Origin: Eunapius fragilis
Lineage: Eukaryota; Porifera; Demospongiae; Spongillida; Spongillidae
DNA length: 64,000 nucleotides
Assembly: GCA_963681505.1 (NCBI GenBank)
Contig: OY811974.1
Span: 13,483,405 to 13,547,404, forward strand
Direction of reading: 5' to 3'
The position numbers were made by a program, and so were the translations under genes. How positions within the stretch are numbered: position 1 is the stretch's first letter; every line of letters starts with the position of its first letter. Positions 23,144 through 36,172 of this stretch are shown here, piece by piece. The notes under the pieces are model-generated. The model searched no databases. It saw only the letters and a program-made list of their open reading frames with translations, and was not told the origin of the DNA.

Positions 23144-26100
23144 ATGTCGTTCGTCCTGCTTCACGAGGAGCATCCGTTTCCCATCCAGAACCTTCCTTAC
23201 GGAATTTTTTCTACTACTGACAGCGTAGGGGCATAGAGGGGATAAAAAGATACATTGACATGTGCAGTTATTTCGTTCTCTCAGCCTCGCAGGAGAATTG
23301 GTGTTGCTATAGGCGACTATGTTCTGGATATCTCCGTCGTCGCGCCAGTATTTTTTACTGGAGAGTTGTTCAGGAACTGCTTGCAAGTGAGTGTCGTGTT
23401 TTCGTATACGTGTGTGTGTGTGTGCATGTGAGTATGTATGTGTGTATGTGTTTGTGTGTATGTGAGTATGTATGTGTGTATGTGAGTATGTATGTGTGTA
23501 TGTGTTTGTGTGTATGTGAGTATGTATGTGTGTATGTGATTGTATAGTAATGTACGTGCGTGTGTGTGTGTGTGCGTGTGTGCGTGTTTGTTTTGCTTTA
23601 TGACACTGCTCTATGGCAAGGTGTTCCAAGAGGAATCACTCAATGGCTTTATGTCCCTTGGTCGCAACGTTTGGACAGAGACGCGCTCAGTTTTACAGAA
23701 GCTTCTGTCGAAGGATGAGGTAAGAGTAAACATGGAGGAGGGTGACCTATTGACAGCTGTACCCACAGCCTTCCCTGAGAGATGACGCTGCACTAAGAGA
23801 GAGGTAAGATGGTGTTGGACCCTCCACTGCCTGTTACCTCCCTCCTCCCTTGGTTCCAGGTGCTTAATACACCAAAGCCGTGTGACGATGCACCTTCCAG
23901 CTCACATTGGTACGACCATACATGGCTCTGTTCCCATCTCCCATTTAATGACCACTAATGGTTGCTAGGAGACTACACAGACTTCTACTCATCACGTGAA
24001 CACGCCACAAACCTGGGCATAATGCTGAGGGGTCCCGACAATGCTCTCATGCCTAACTGGTAGGCAAGACACCTTGGTGCATGGCTTGTTTGTTAAGGAG
24101 CACCTCCAAGGCAAGACACCTTGGTGCATGGCTTGTTTGTTAAGGAGCACCTCCAAGGCAAGACACCTTGGTGCATGGCTTGTTTGTTAAGGAGCACTTC
24201 CAAGGCAAGACACCTTGGTGCATGGCTTGTTTGTTAAGGAGCACCTCCAAGGCAAGACACCTTGGTGCATGGCTTGTTTGTTAAGGAGCACCTCCAAGGC
24301 AAGACTTGCCAAAAGTATTTTAACAAACTAAAGCACATCACCATAGCAACCAAATACGAGTCAATACTTTATTATTAGCACGCTATTGATACAAAAAAAT
24401 TTTTTTGGTTGCTATAGATTGTCCAATCATATCAGTTGATTAAATGCATGAATGTGATTATTGATCTGGCTCGTGTAACGTGAACCACCTTCTTTGAAAC
24501 AAAATGTGACGTAACAGGTAGCAACGGACAGGCAGAACGGTTGTGTGCACGCTCAGCTCACGTTAAGGTGACCATACACTAGGCTACATGGTGACCATAC
24601 ACTAGGCTACATGGCGACCATACACTAGGCTACATGGCGACCATACACTAGGCAACATGGTGACCATACACTAGGCTACATGGTGACCATACACTAGGCT
24701 ACATACTGTGAATTTGCTTTGTAGTAAAATAACTGTAAACTAATGTTTTACTGAAAATATAATTGGATTCATTGAGTTGCATGCAACATTGTTGCCTAGT
24801 GTATGGTCAGTCGCCTTTAGCTGACAGCATGCAGTCACAGGGCGCGCGTTATTGGGTTTTATATAAACAGATGCACTCATGCTTCTGAGCACGTGATAAT
24901 GGCTGATCCAGAGGTGGCATTCCTTCATTCAAGAGTTGGTGAAAGCCTTACATATAGAGTTGACAGCGTGACATGGTCTGTGCTGTTTCATGTCACATTA
25001 TCAAAGAAATGCCTCTGTGATTATATTGTGTCACATGTCTACCTTATAAAAATTTCCTCTGATTATCAACTGCTCAATTTGATTATTTTAATAACTATGA
25101 TAATGCATTTTTTAAATTAATTACACATTTTAAAAATAAATCCTTCCTTTAAAGTTATAGACACTATGTCTGTATTGTAGTTTTTACTGCATGGTTTTAA
25201 GATGTAGATTAATCTGGAAAAGAAATTTCAGTTAATTAATTCTTCCAACATTTCTCATATGTTGTAATTAGTGTGTTCAGTATCATATAAAAGTCTGAAG
25301 TCATTGTGTGGGCTTCCTAGGTAGCATTGGGTCAATATACACTTGCATTGGGTCAAGTTATGCCTTGGTGCCCCTTACTGATCTGTTGTATGTCTGCCAA
25401 GGCTCCACCTACCAGTTGGTTACCATGGACGCGCTTCATCAGTTGTGGCTTCAGGCACACCAATCAGGCGACCTAATGGACAGACTAGACCCAATGATGG
25501 TATTGGAATGGGGTACCTACAGAATGGGGTTTGGATATGGCCGTATCTATGTGTTGTGTGTAGTATGTGTGATGTTTGTGTGTGTTGTGTTTGTGTTGTG
25601 TGTGGTATGTGTGATGTTTGTGTGTGTTATGTGTGTGTGTGTTGTGTGTGTTGTGTGTGGTATGTGTGTTGTGCATGTGTATGTGTGTGTCGTGTTATTT
25701 TAGCTGTACATCTGATACACTCAGACCAGCCACCTGTGTTTGGACCTTGCAAGCTGCTTGATTTTGAAGTAGAGATGGTAAACTGTTCTGTTCCCTGTGG
25801 CTCTATCCTGGTAGTCACTCTTTGGTTGTCTTGTTGACCAGGCTTTTTTCATTGGCCCAGCAAGCAGTCTTGGCAGACCTATTCCAATCTCACAAGCCCA
25901 AGATCATATATTTGGAATGGTTCTGATGAATGACTGGAGCGCAAGGGACGTTCAGGTGAGTGACTTGAGTGTGAGTGCATGTGTGTTCTGTGGATGTGTT
26001 TGTGTGTGTTTTTGTGACCATGTACATTGTTCATGTTTGTGTACCACCATACCTGTACCACCATACCTGTACCATCATACCTGTACCACCATACCTGTAC

Positions 26101-29100
26101 CACCATACCTGCACCACCATACCTGTACCACCATACCTGTACCACCATACCTGTACCACCATATGTACCACCATACCTGTACCACCATACCTGTACCACC
26201 ATACCTGTACCACCATACCTGTACCACCATACCTGTACAGTAGCAGTTTGTTCATCTGAGGACATTAGCACATCAGCAAAGGATCGCTGTGTCACTTGTG
26301 ATCAAGTGGGCGTGTCACTGGGGGGGGGGTGTAAGCAGTGAGCCTCATACATCACGAGCACCACACACATAGGTGGATAGCACCACACACACAGGTGGAT
26401 AGCACCACACACAGAGGTGGATAGCACCACACACAGAGGTGGATAGCACCACACACAGAGGTGGATAGCACCACACACAGAGGTGGATAGCACCACACAC
26501 AGAGGTGGATAGCACCACACACAGAGGTGGATAGCACCACACACACAGAGGTGGATAGCACCACACACAGAGGTGGATAGCACCACACACAGAGGTGGAT
26601 AGCACCACACACAGAGGTGGATAGCACCACACACAGAGGTGGATAGCACCACACACAGAGGTGGATAGCACCACACACAGAGGTGGATAGCACCACACAC
26701 AGAGGTGGATAGCACCACACACAGAGGTGGATACCACCACACACACAGAGGTGGATAGCACCACACACAGAGGTGGATAGCACCACACACAGAGGTGGAT
26801 AGCACCACACACACAGAGGTGGATAGCACCACACACAGAGGTGGATAGCACCACACACAGAGGTGGATAGCACCACACACAGAGGTGGATAGCACCACAC
26901 ACAGAGGTGGATAGCACCACACACATAGGTGGATAGCACCACACACATAGGTGGATAGCACCACACACAGAGGTGGATAGCACCACACACAGAGGTGGAT
27001 AGCACCACACACAGAGGTGGATAGCACCACACACAGAGGTGGATAGCACCACACACAGAGGTGGATAGCACCACACACAGAGGTGGATAGCACCACACAC
27101 AGAGGTGGATAGCACCACACACAGAGGTGGATAGCACCACACACAGAGGTGGATAGCACCACACACACAGAGGTGGATAGCACCACACACAGAGGTGGAT
27201 AGCACCACACACAGAGGTGGATAGCACCACACACAGAGGTGGATAGCACCACACACAGAGGTGGATAGCACCACACACAGAGGTGGATAGCACCACACAC
27301 AGAGGTGGATAGCACCACACACAGAGGTGGATAGCACCACACACACAGAGGTGGATAGCACCACACACAGAGGTGGATAGCACCACACACAGAGGTGGAT
27401 AGCACCACACACACAGAGGTGGATAGCACCACACACAGAGGTGGATAGCACCACACACAGAGGTGGATAGCACCACACACAGAGGTGGATAGCACCACAC
27501 ACAGAGGTGGATAGCACCACACACATAGGTGGATAGCACCACACACATAGGTGGATAGCACCACACACAGAGGTGGATAGCACCACACACAGAGGTGGAT
27601 AGCACCACACACAGAGGTGGATAGCACCACACACAGAGGTGGATAGCACCACACACAGGTGGATAGCACCACACACAGGTGGATAGCACCACACACAGAG
27701 GTGGATAGCACCACACACAGAGGTGGATAGCACCACACACATAGGTGGATAGCACCACACACATAGGTGGATAGCACCACACACATAGGTGGATAGCACC
27801 ACACACAGAGGTGGATAGCACCACACACAGAGGTGGATAGCACCACACACAGAGGTGGATAGCACCACACACAGGTGGATAGCACCACACGCAGAGGTGG
27901 ATAGCACCACACGCAGAGGTGGATAGCACCACACACAGAGGTGGATAGCACCACACACATAGGTGGATAGCACCACACACATAGGTGGATAGCACCACAC
28001 ACAGAGGTGGATAGCACCACACACAGAGGTGGATAGCACCACACACAGAGGTGGATAGCACCACACACAGAGGTGGATAACATCACACACAGGTGGATAG
28101 CACCACACACAGAGGTGGATAGCACCACACACAGAGGTGGATAGCACCACACACAGAGGTGGATAGCACCACACACAGAGGTGGATAGCACCACACACAG
28201 GTGGATAGCACCACACACATAGGTGGATAGCACCACACACATAGGTGGATAGCACCACACACATAGGTGGATAGCACCACATACAGAGGTGGATAGCGCC
28301 ACACACAGAGGTGGATAGCACCACACACAGGTGGATAGCACCACACACAGGTGGATAGCACCACACACAGGTGGATAGCACCACACACATAGGTGGATAG
28401 CACCACACACAGGTGGATAGCACCACACACAGGTGGATAGCACCACACACAGAGGTGGATAGCACCACACACAGAGGTGGATAGCACCACACACAGAGGT
28501 GGATAGCACCACACACAGAGGTGGATAGCACCACACACAGAGGTGGATAGCACCACACACAGAGGTGGATAGCGCCACACACAGAGGTGGATAGCGCCAC
28601 ACACAGAGGTGGATAGCACCACACACAGAGGTGGATAGCACCACACACAGAGGTGGATAGCACCACACACAGAGGTGGATAGCGCCACACACAGAGGTGG
28701 ATAGCGCCACACACAGAGGTGGATAGCGCCACACACAGAGGTGGATAGCACCACACACAGGTGGATAGCACCACACACAGGTGGATAGCACCACACACAG
28801 AGGTGGATAGCACCACACACAGAGGTGGATAGAACCACACACAGAGGTGTGGATAGGGTTCGCTGCTAAAGCTAACAGTTTCCAGATGAAGTAGTTATTT
28901 TTCCTGGTGTGCGAATATGCATGATGTCCTGATGGAGCTGAGTGTGTGCACTACAAATCATTATTAGACCATGTCCATTATTGGTGATGAGTGGTGGTGA
29001 GGGTGAGGTATGGGGCACCACCACCATCACCACCTTATATGTCCACTGTTTTCAACCTGTCTGCAGAAGTGGGAGTATGTCCCTCTGGGACCCTTTCTGG

Positions 29101-32100
29101 CCAAGAACTTTGGCACCACCATATCCCCGTGGGTGGTGACAATGGAGGCCCTAGCTCCATTCCTGGTGCCAAATGTGGTCCAAGTAAGTAATATTTCTCT
29201 AATTAAAGCCTCTGCTGCAGTTTTAACTTCTTACTGCTTCTTTTCCTGTGAAGGACTAAATTGAATTACTGTACATGTATTGCCAACCTATTCAAGCCAA
29301 TTCCCATAGACATTGGGTGGCTGCATAGTGATATGGAGGTGTGCTATAAATAGGGTACAGTAGTAAATAGAGGTGTGTACTACATAGGGGGTATGGAAGT
29401 GTGCACTAAATAGGTATGTAGGTTTGCACTAAGGGTGTTGTAATCCTCATAATTACACCCTGTTTCCAGTATGTGCCTCTCCCCTCCCTTCTACTTGCCC
29501 CGCCCACTTCCTTCTGCTTGCCCCTCCCACTTCCTTTTCCATCTTTACAGTTTGGTGTTTAATTGTTTCCATCATCAGGAGATAACACCTCTGCCTTACT
29601 TACGACATAGTGATGCTTTCAATTTTGACATAAACCTGGAAGTTGGAATTAAAAGCAAGTAACAAGAGGGAGGGGTGTGTTGTCATTGGATACAAGAGGG
29701 AGGGGTGTGTTGTTGTCATTGGATACAAGAGCGTGTGGTCATTGGACAAGAGGGAGGGGTGTGTTGTTGTCATTGGATACAAGAGGGAGGGTTGTGTTGT
29801 TGTCATTGGATACAAGAGGGAGGGGGGTGTTGTTGTCATTGGATACAAGAGGGAGGGTTGTGTTGTTGTCATTGGATACAAGAGGGAGGGGGGTGTTGTC
29901 ATTGGATTGTTTCTTCTTCCACTTCAGCTGGGAGCATGTCAGATCCATCCATTATCAGCAAAACAAACTTCAAGGTACCAGGGTAGTGACATGGGGAAGG
30001 GGGGGGGTAGTGTGGGGAGGTACCAGAGTAGTGGTGTGGCCATCATGGAGGAGGTGGTGCTAGTCACAGCTTGTACAGCTGTTGTGTATGTGAGGTACGT
30101 CATGTGCAAAGGGGGCTGCTAACAAAGGAGCCAAACTACTGTATATTGCTGTATACTAACAGTAAACTATTACTAGCAGTAAACTCTGCATTATGCCTCT
30201 CTGATGATTAAACTGATTTGACAGGACATCCACAAGCTAGGGTTCACTGGACACACATGTGACATTGAAATGCAAGTGGTCTGTGTGCATGGCATTAATG
30301 TGTGGTTCAGGTGAAATAATTTGAAACATCACTTGTAAGATCTAATGTCGTCCTGTGTTTTGGGACACCTGCCATTCCTCATACACAAGCTCTTGTAGGC
30401 CTTCTGCATTTCACATCAGATCCAGTGCAACCTTCACGTCTTCACCTTACCATAACTACAATTTGGGCATATTACTTGACATTAACCTTCTGTCATGGCC
30501 CGTCTATATAACTGACACACATGGGCTGTAAAGGTTTTTGACCATAACATTAATTCAAAAATTAGTAATGACTTGATTGTGTCAGTAGCTACCTGGTGTC
30601 TATATTGAGTCCTGTTTCAGTCTCCGAATCCTTGTCGTTGGCATTGCGCAATATCAGGCCATTGAGTTCCCTGATGCTGCAGTTCGGCAGGGAAAAGTGC
30701 CTTTAACCCCTTAGTGGTTTAACCCTTGATGGTTTAGCTCTTAAGACCACTCGTTGCTGCTATACCTGCGTTAGATCTGAAAATGCAGGGGTGCTTCTGC
30801 CAGTATCAAAGACCTGAATGTAGTACTTAATGTGTGGATTATGGACTTACCCGCGTGCCACTATGACTCAAATGTATGACGACGTATGAAGAAAGGAAGG
30901 CGTCTATTATTATGTTTGAACATAAGTCTGAACAAGGATAAGTAGGAGACACATGTACCAGAACATTTGTTCATTTAGGTGACGTGATAGTTTATCAAAT
31001 CATCTGTAAATTAATGGATGGAACATTACACAGAACAAAGAATTATTTAGAAATGTTAAAATCAAGGGGGCGGGGGGGGGGGGGGAAGGGGAGAGGCCCT
31101 TATGTGACACTGGCCAAGAAAACGTACGGCCACTGGGCACTTTGAACTTTGAATTCATAAAAGGAGCAGAGATGTGACGGTTAGGATATATTATTCGGGC
31201 TTTGGGCTTTGGGTTTTGGGGGGGCCGAAGGCCCACTACACCCTTCAACTTTTCACCCCCTCTCCAAATCTGCCCTCAAATTGCACCTGTCCCTCCCTCC
31301 CTCCCTCCCGACACTCTTCATTGAAACTCGCCAACTCCCCTCTCCTTCGTTAACACCATCTTGGCTTGAACGAGGCGCCTTTGGTGCCTGTGGCGCCACG
31401 TAGCTCTGCCCTATACCACACACATGCATGACTGCTATGCAATCACATTTGGCCGTATACGGGTTATTATATCTTCCTATGACACTGTCCATCTCTCTCT
31501 CTCCCCTCCCCCTCTCTTCATCCCTCCCTCCCCTCCCCCTCCCCTCCCCCTCCCTCCCCTCCCCCTCCCTCCCCTCCCTCCCCTCCCCCTCCTCCCCTCC
31601 CTCCCCTCCCCCTCCTCCCCTCCCTCCCCTCCCCCTCCCTCCCCCCTCCCCCTCTCCTTCCCTCCCCCTCTCCTTCCCTCCCCCTCTCCTTCCCTCCCCC
31701 TCTCCTTCCCTCCCCCTCTCCTTCCCCTTCCTCCCTCTCCCTCCCTCAGTACATGTACTGGTCCATGAAGCAACAGTTGGCTCACCATACCATCACTGGA
31801 TGCAACGTGACGCCAGGTGACCTCATGGGGTCAGGAACCATTAGTGGAAAGGTTCGTAGGAAGTCACTTGTTTTATCAAATGACAATGCACACCCTGCCA
31901 AGATCATCAGCTGACATCTGTTCCCACTTATAGTTCATGGTGTGTGTGTGTGTGTGTGACTGAGCTAGTGGAGTGTTGTATGGGGGAGGTGGGGGGGGGG
32001 GGAGGTATTTAGGGGCACATCATACTTCAAGCCAGACAGTTCAACTGGTTAAGAGTTAGCCTTTTAACATTTTATTCCCAAATCATGATGATGTGGTCAA

Positions 32101-32113
32101 TGGATGATATAAT

Positions 32114-32156
<43 letters not shown>

Positions 32157-32883
32157 AGGCAATGTCAGTTGTATTGATGGCATCAGTTGAATCCTTTAGC
32201 TTTACCCCTTTACTAGCTTGATGTCCATACCTGATTCTGTTTGCAGTAACACTCACAAAGCCGTGGAGGTGTGGTTTCAAATACATATTCAATTTCAGTA
32301 ACCTTTGTGAGGGCATTGAGATCTACACATCTCTTTGCTGGAGGGCACAGTTCAATGTGTGTGTGGGCTTGTTGTGTGTGTGCTTGTTTTTGTGCTGTTT
32401 AACCAGCTGCACTGTGTGTTTGTGGGAGGACTCAGAGATGCATGACACACACTATTGCTACCACAAAACCTTGTTTTTCATGTGTCGGCTTACTCAGCCA
32501 AATCACATGACCAATTTGGTCTTTGGGTCTTATGCAATATTGTACCAACATAAACAGTGGTAGTGATTTGCAATTGTTGGGAGTCTGAAGGGTCAGAACT
32601 GATTGTTCTGTTTGTGCAGACACCTGATAGCTTGGGATCCATGATGGAGCTGTCCTGGAGGGGCACCAAGACAGTGTCCCTTAATAATGGGGAGACAAGG
32701 AAGTTCATTCAGGTAAGAGTTCTATTTATTGCCATCCCAAGTAAGCATTTTCCTTCCCAACAGGACAATGATGAGGTGGTCATAACTGGATGGTGTCAGG
32801 GAGATGGATACAGAGTAGGATTTGGTAGCTGTAGTGGGAAGGTCTTACCAGCCCTGCCTTTGGAAGAGTTCATTGCACCATGA
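23144..32883 (+). CDS. FAH: Fumarylacetoacetase (15 exons, 425 aa)
   Basis: Last step of tyrosine breakdown: fumarylacetoacetate to fumarate and acetoacetate. Exons: 23144-23224, 23285-23386, 23621-23719, 23769-23803, 23860-23909, 23969-24059, 25402-25499, 25725-25777, 25842-25955, 29067-29183, 29579-29654, 29928-29974, 31750-31851, 32620-32712, 32764-32883, all in phase. Length is close to human FAH (419 aa) and identity is high. Catalytic and metal residues are kept: D124 and H131 in [13 protein letters not shown]200 and E202 in FEVEM, D234, R238 and Q241 in [10 protein letters not shown]254, and E365 in MMELSW. Exon 11 ends at AAAA|GCAAGT: the GC-AG donor is required by phase. The intron between exons 9 and 10 is 3.1 kb, mostly a 22-bp minisatellite. 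Starts divergently from the NRAMP gene. Confidence 0.97.
23405..23600. repeat. TG-rich repeat with 16- to 24-bp higher order
   Basis: Tandem TGTGTATGTGAGTATGTATG units within FAH intron 2, just after the donor at 23387. Non-coding. Confidence 0.85.
24062..24306. repeat. 47-bp direct repeat, 5 copies
   Basis: Five nearly identical copies starting AGGCAAGACACCTTGGTGCA and ending GGAGCACCTCCA, in FAH intron 6 only 2 bp after the donor. Each unit holds the short palindrome CCAAGG...CCTTGG across its join. Confidence 0.9.
24560..24830. mobile_element. Foldback/MITE element with terminal minisatellite
   Basis: Left arm TAAGGTGACCATACACTAGG, right arm (reverse complement of about 24794-24822) TAAAGGCGACTGACCATACA and so on. 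The left terminal repeat is expanded into six tandem 23-bp copies of GTGACCATACACTAGGCTAC plus ATG (24568-24705). The interior is AT-rich and non-coding. It lies inside FAH intron 6. Confidence 0.6.
26040..26240. repeat. 14-bp minisatellite
   Basis: About 14 copies of CCTGTACCACCATA in FAH intron 9. Confidence 0.9.
26346..28850. repeat. 22-bp minisatellite, about 113 copies
   Basis: Unit GGTGGATAGCACCACACACA plus GA; 18-, 20- and 24-bp variants occur from gain or loss of CA or GA pairs, and some units read GCGCC, CATAGG or CGCAG. Higher-order duplication is visible: blocks about 600 bp apart repeat the same variant order, such as the CACACA-type unit followed later by two CATAGG units. The reverse strand is free of stops in all three frames for about 830 codons because the unit has none and is not a multiple of three. 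This is not a gene. It lies in FAH intron 9. Confidence 0.95.
29655..29905. repeat. 33-bp minisatellite
   Basis: About eight copies of a unit with core ATACAAGAGGGAGGGGTGTG and TTGTTGTCATTGG, beginning right at the GC-type donor of FAH exon 11. Confidence 0.85.
29975..31749. other. FAH intron 12, no gene seen
   Basis: 1.8-kb intron with a G-run at about 31060-31090 and a long pyrimidine tract (CCCTCCCCCT type) at about 31495-31748 leading into the acceptor of exon 13. No coding signal on either strand. Confidence 0.7.
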
Positions 32884-33297
32884 CGTGGTGTGGTAGTGTT
32901 AGTGCATGTAGATGTACATTTATTAGGAATTAGAACCCATTTGATGGATGCTTCACCCACAACCATTCTGTGTATAATGTCTTGGTAACGTGTCATTAGG
33001 TTTGTATACCAATGTGACAGAGGTTTATTTATACGCGGAAGTGAAAGTGGCTGTCCGTACGTGCATGAATATCAACAAGTTACTCCTATTCAAAAGCGTT
33101 ACGTTCATTCAGGATGTCATTCCTGGGACACCCTTACATACAGGGGTGTCCTCTGAACGGAATTAGTTCATTCGCGCGCGGACGCCCAGTACTTAGTTCA
33201 TAACTACATGCGCCTGCTGCTTCGCGCGCATATAAAATGACTGGTGTTTGATGACGATTAGTGGTTAGAACGCACACACATAACACGCACGCAGTTA

Positions 33298-34263
33298 TTA
33301 CTCCGAAAGGTCTCCTTTCCTTTTCCTAATCCGATCAATGGCTTCTTGTGAAACTTGCTTTCTATCATACACCAACCCCAGAGCAGCGCAGAAGTCGATA
33401 AACGCAGTTGTCATGTTGATGCTTGGACCCCACTCACTGGTGGAATAGTCATATGGAAAGGTGTGGTGGTAATTGTGATAGCCTTCTCCAATGGCAGCGA
33501 CGCACACAAAGCGGTTGTCCGAGGGGTTCATCTGCTTATCGTATGGCCGGCTTCCCCACAGATGGGCCGCGCTGTTCACCAGCCATGTGGAATGCAGCGT
33601 CATCACATACCGAAATGCAAACAGTGTGAAGTAGGCGACCCATGGACTCTCTCCCCAAAAGTACCAGGGAACGACCACAGGGATGACTATCGTGAAGAAG
33701 ATGCAAAGAGGCAAGTAATGTCTTCGCTGGAACATCACCACAGGGTCGTTCAGCAGGTCCGACAGATCAATATTTTTACCCTTAGTGATAACATCGGGGT
33801 GTTTGCGCACAAGTAGCCATCCTACATGGGCGAAGAAAAAACCCCGGAGGGCGTTGTGCGGGTCAGCGTGAGTCTCCGTGTATTTGTGATGCACCCGGTG
33901 GTCGCGCGACCACTCCAGGATGTCGTTCTGCATGGATATGCAGTTGAAACACATTAAAATGATTTGCAGCGGCAGCTTGGCTTTGTACGTCTTGTGGGCC
34001 CAAAGCCTGTGCGCACCAGCTGTGACGCCGAGGCCACTGAACAGGTAATAGACAAAGTAGAATACCATGGACTGCCACTTGGCGAGTGGTCCCAGGATTG
34101 TGCCGACTAATGCCATACAATGGAGTACTATCATGATGGCCACATTCCCCCACACAATGGGAGTCAGGAAACCAAATGCTCCCTTCTGGCTGTTGTATTT
34201 CACTTTTTCCATAAGCTTAGCATCCTCTTCTACAACGGTCGCGCCGTTAGACGATTTGTCCAT
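33298..34263 (-). CDS. SCD: Acyl-CoA delta-9 desaturase (stearoyl-CoA desaturase), intronless, 321 aa
   Basis: Puts the first double bond into stearoyl- or palmitoyl-CoA in the ER membrane, using cytochrome b5 and a di-iron centre. All three histidine boxes are present: HRLWAH at 85-90, HRVHH at 122-126 and HNYHH at 263-267. Four hydrophobic segments lie in the usual two pairs (about 37-57, 63-82, 185-202 and 207-225). The signature DILEWSRDHRVHH and GEGYHNYHHTFP sequences are those of animal SCDs. Length is normal for the family core. The gene has a single exon, unlike nearly all its neighbours, which could reflect an old retroposed copy or intron loss. It is divergent from the SGPP-like gene and convergent with FAH. 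Confidence 0.96.
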   Translation of the reverse strand: MDKSSNGATVVEEDAKLMEKVKYNSQKGAFGFLTPIVWGNVAIMIVLHCMALVGTILGPLAKWQSMVFYFVYYLFSGLGVTAGAHRLWAHKTYKAKLPLQIILMCFNCISMQNDILEWSRDHRVHHKYTETHADPHNALRGFFFAHVGWLLVRKHPDVITKGKNIDLSDLLNDPVVMFQRRHYLPLCIFFTIVIPVVVPWYFWGESPWVAYFTLFAFRYVMTLHSTWLVNSAAHLWGSRPYDKQMNPSDNRFVCVAAIGEGYHNYHHTFPYDYSTSEWGPSINMTTAFIDFCAALGLVYDRKQVSQEAIDRIRKRKGDLSE

Positions 34264-34835
34264 CTTGGCGATAGTACCGTCAGCAAAGGTCAGTAAAGGT
34301 CAAACAGATCTGTTTATATAAAAGGCCACCATGCGCGTGACCTCGAGCGAAGCAAGTGTCTGTGAATTTGCGTGTTGCCGGGGAGATTCTTCCACGTGCC
34401 CATATGGTGATCGGCCGATGTAAAAATTAAAAAAAAAGAGCTGTCTCGTACCCAGTCCAAGCACGTAATAACCATCACGAGTTGGAAATCCCCTATCACT
34501 TCATTATTATGACAGTTACATCATTAACTATGGCGTAAATATATCGCATAACGATATTACGCAAATAAGTGCTTTCATATTCACTGTGATCCTCTCTACA
34601 AAAGTAAACTATACGATGGCGTACGTTGTTATGACGACATGAAATAAATGCAGCGCGATAATTCGGCAAACTTTGTATTACGTGCATAATAAGGTTAGGC
34701 AACAATCGATAAACAATAGAGTGTACCGTAACTATGCCGGCCGCGTTGGGTCAGGGCACGTGACGATCTGGAGAAAAACAGTCTCTCTACTCTACGATTC
34801 CCGACGTAATTTACCGTTTTCTCTTGCTACACGTG

Positions 34836-36061
34836 ATGTGTGATCACAGTTCCGATTTGAAGGTTTACCCTCCCATCCATCGCTTAGGACACGCCGGTCG
34901 ATGGATACGCGCCAAACTCTTTGCCGGCATCCTTCACGGGACCCCTGTGTTGCTGCACATCCAGAACTTGCGCACTCCACGCCTCAATACGGCCATGAAG
35001 GTGATCAGCTTTCTCGGAGAGGAAGAGTTCTACACACCCCTGGTGGCCGCTATAGTGTGGTTAATTGACGCCAAACTTGGCCGGCTAGTGACAATGCTGA
35101 TGGCCCTCGGGTTTTATATCGCGGGGGCAACCAAGAATTTGCTATGTCTCCCTCGACCCCCCTCCCCGGTGGTACCGCTGGAACGGTGCAACGACTGGGC
35201 ACTGCCAAGTCACCATGCTGTGCTCAGTGTGAACGTACCGTGGTACATATGGTTCTACGTATACTTACACGCAAACTCTGTGCCCTTGGCAGCTCTGGTG
35301 TCGCTGTTCGTCCTCACCGCTATGTGGTCCTTTCTGGTCATGTTCAGTCGCATGTACCTTGGCGTACACAGCCCGGCGGACATTGTGGTTGGCGGGATTT
35401 TGGGATGCCTGCTGTTGGCGGGTTGGCTCCATTGGGACATGTACATAGATTGGTACCTCTCTTCTTCGGCTACAGGCTCGATGGTCGTGCTGTCTGTAGT
35501 TCTGGTACTGCTCTACGTCCATCCAGATCCTCGTCCAACCACCTACGTATTTTCTGAGACTGTCTGTATGGCGGGCGTGGCTACAGGTTTTGCGCTGGGG
35601 CGCGCCCACTGTGGCGGACCAGCGCACAGCCTTACGGAGAACAGACATGCCTATGCAACAAACCTCAGCCTCTGTGGGTGTGCCCTCGCGCGGCTATTGG
35701 TGGGACTTGCGTTTCTTGTTGCGTTCAAGATGGCAGCTGCATTTCTGTCGAAGACCCTCCTTCAGTTCGTGTGTCAATTGGTTGGCATAGATCATGTTTG
35801 TGTCAAACGGACGTCTGTAGTTACCAGTGACAAGGTCCACTACTCATCGTCTTTTGTCGTGTTGGATGAGGTATGTGACTAAATATTGGTGTTATCTTTT
35901 ACTAAACTTCTGTTTGCTGTGTGTAGGAAGAAGAGGATGCGCTTGACCACGGGCACACTGCTCTGAACCTCGACCTCCCTGTCAGATTCCTAGCTTATCT
36001 TTCAATGGGGGCTGTGGCAGTCTGTCTTGTACCTGCTATTTTTCACATGTTAAGCATATAA
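34836..36061 (+). CDS. SGPP1: Sphingosine-1-phosphate phosphatase-like PAP2 enzyme (388 aa)
   Basis: Two exons, 34836-35870 and 35927-36061, in phase. It has the three PAP2 phosphatase motifs: K100-x6-RP108 (KNLLCLPRP), PSHH at 124-127, and SRMYLGVHSPAD at 171-182 with the catalytic His and Asp. Many membrane segments follow. The motif wording and the N-terminal YPPIHRLGHAGRW region fit the SGPP/Lcb3 group, which dephosphorylates long-chain base phosphates in the ER, better than lipid phosphate phosphatases or dolichyl pyrophosphatase. SGPP1 versus SGPP2 cannot be decided. The ATG at 34836 is the first in frame. AATAAA lies at about 36191, after a 100-bp CT microsatellite in the 3' UTR. Confidence 0.85.
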
Positions 36062-36072
36062 TAATCCTTTTT

Positions 36073-36084
36073 TTTTTCTCTCTG

Positions 36085-36171
<87 letters not shown>
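36073..36171. repeat. (CT)n microsatellite in the SGPP 3' UTR
   Basis: Almost pure CT for about 90 bp after an 11-T run, starting 12 bp after the SGPP-like stop codon. Confidence 0.97.

Positions 36172-36172
<1 letters not shown>

Noticed and set aside
24062..24306. Regular direct repeats resembling a CRISPR array
   Set aside because: Copies are contiguous 47-bp units without unique spacers, in an animal intron.
26302..28842. Long minus-strand open frames of up to 846 codons
   Set aside because: They are the translation of a stop-free 22-bp tandem repeat, equally open in three frames, and have no domain.
31424..31820. Pro/Leu/Ser-rich open frames on both strands
   Set aside because: They follow the pyrimidine tract upstream of the FAH exon 13 acceptor.
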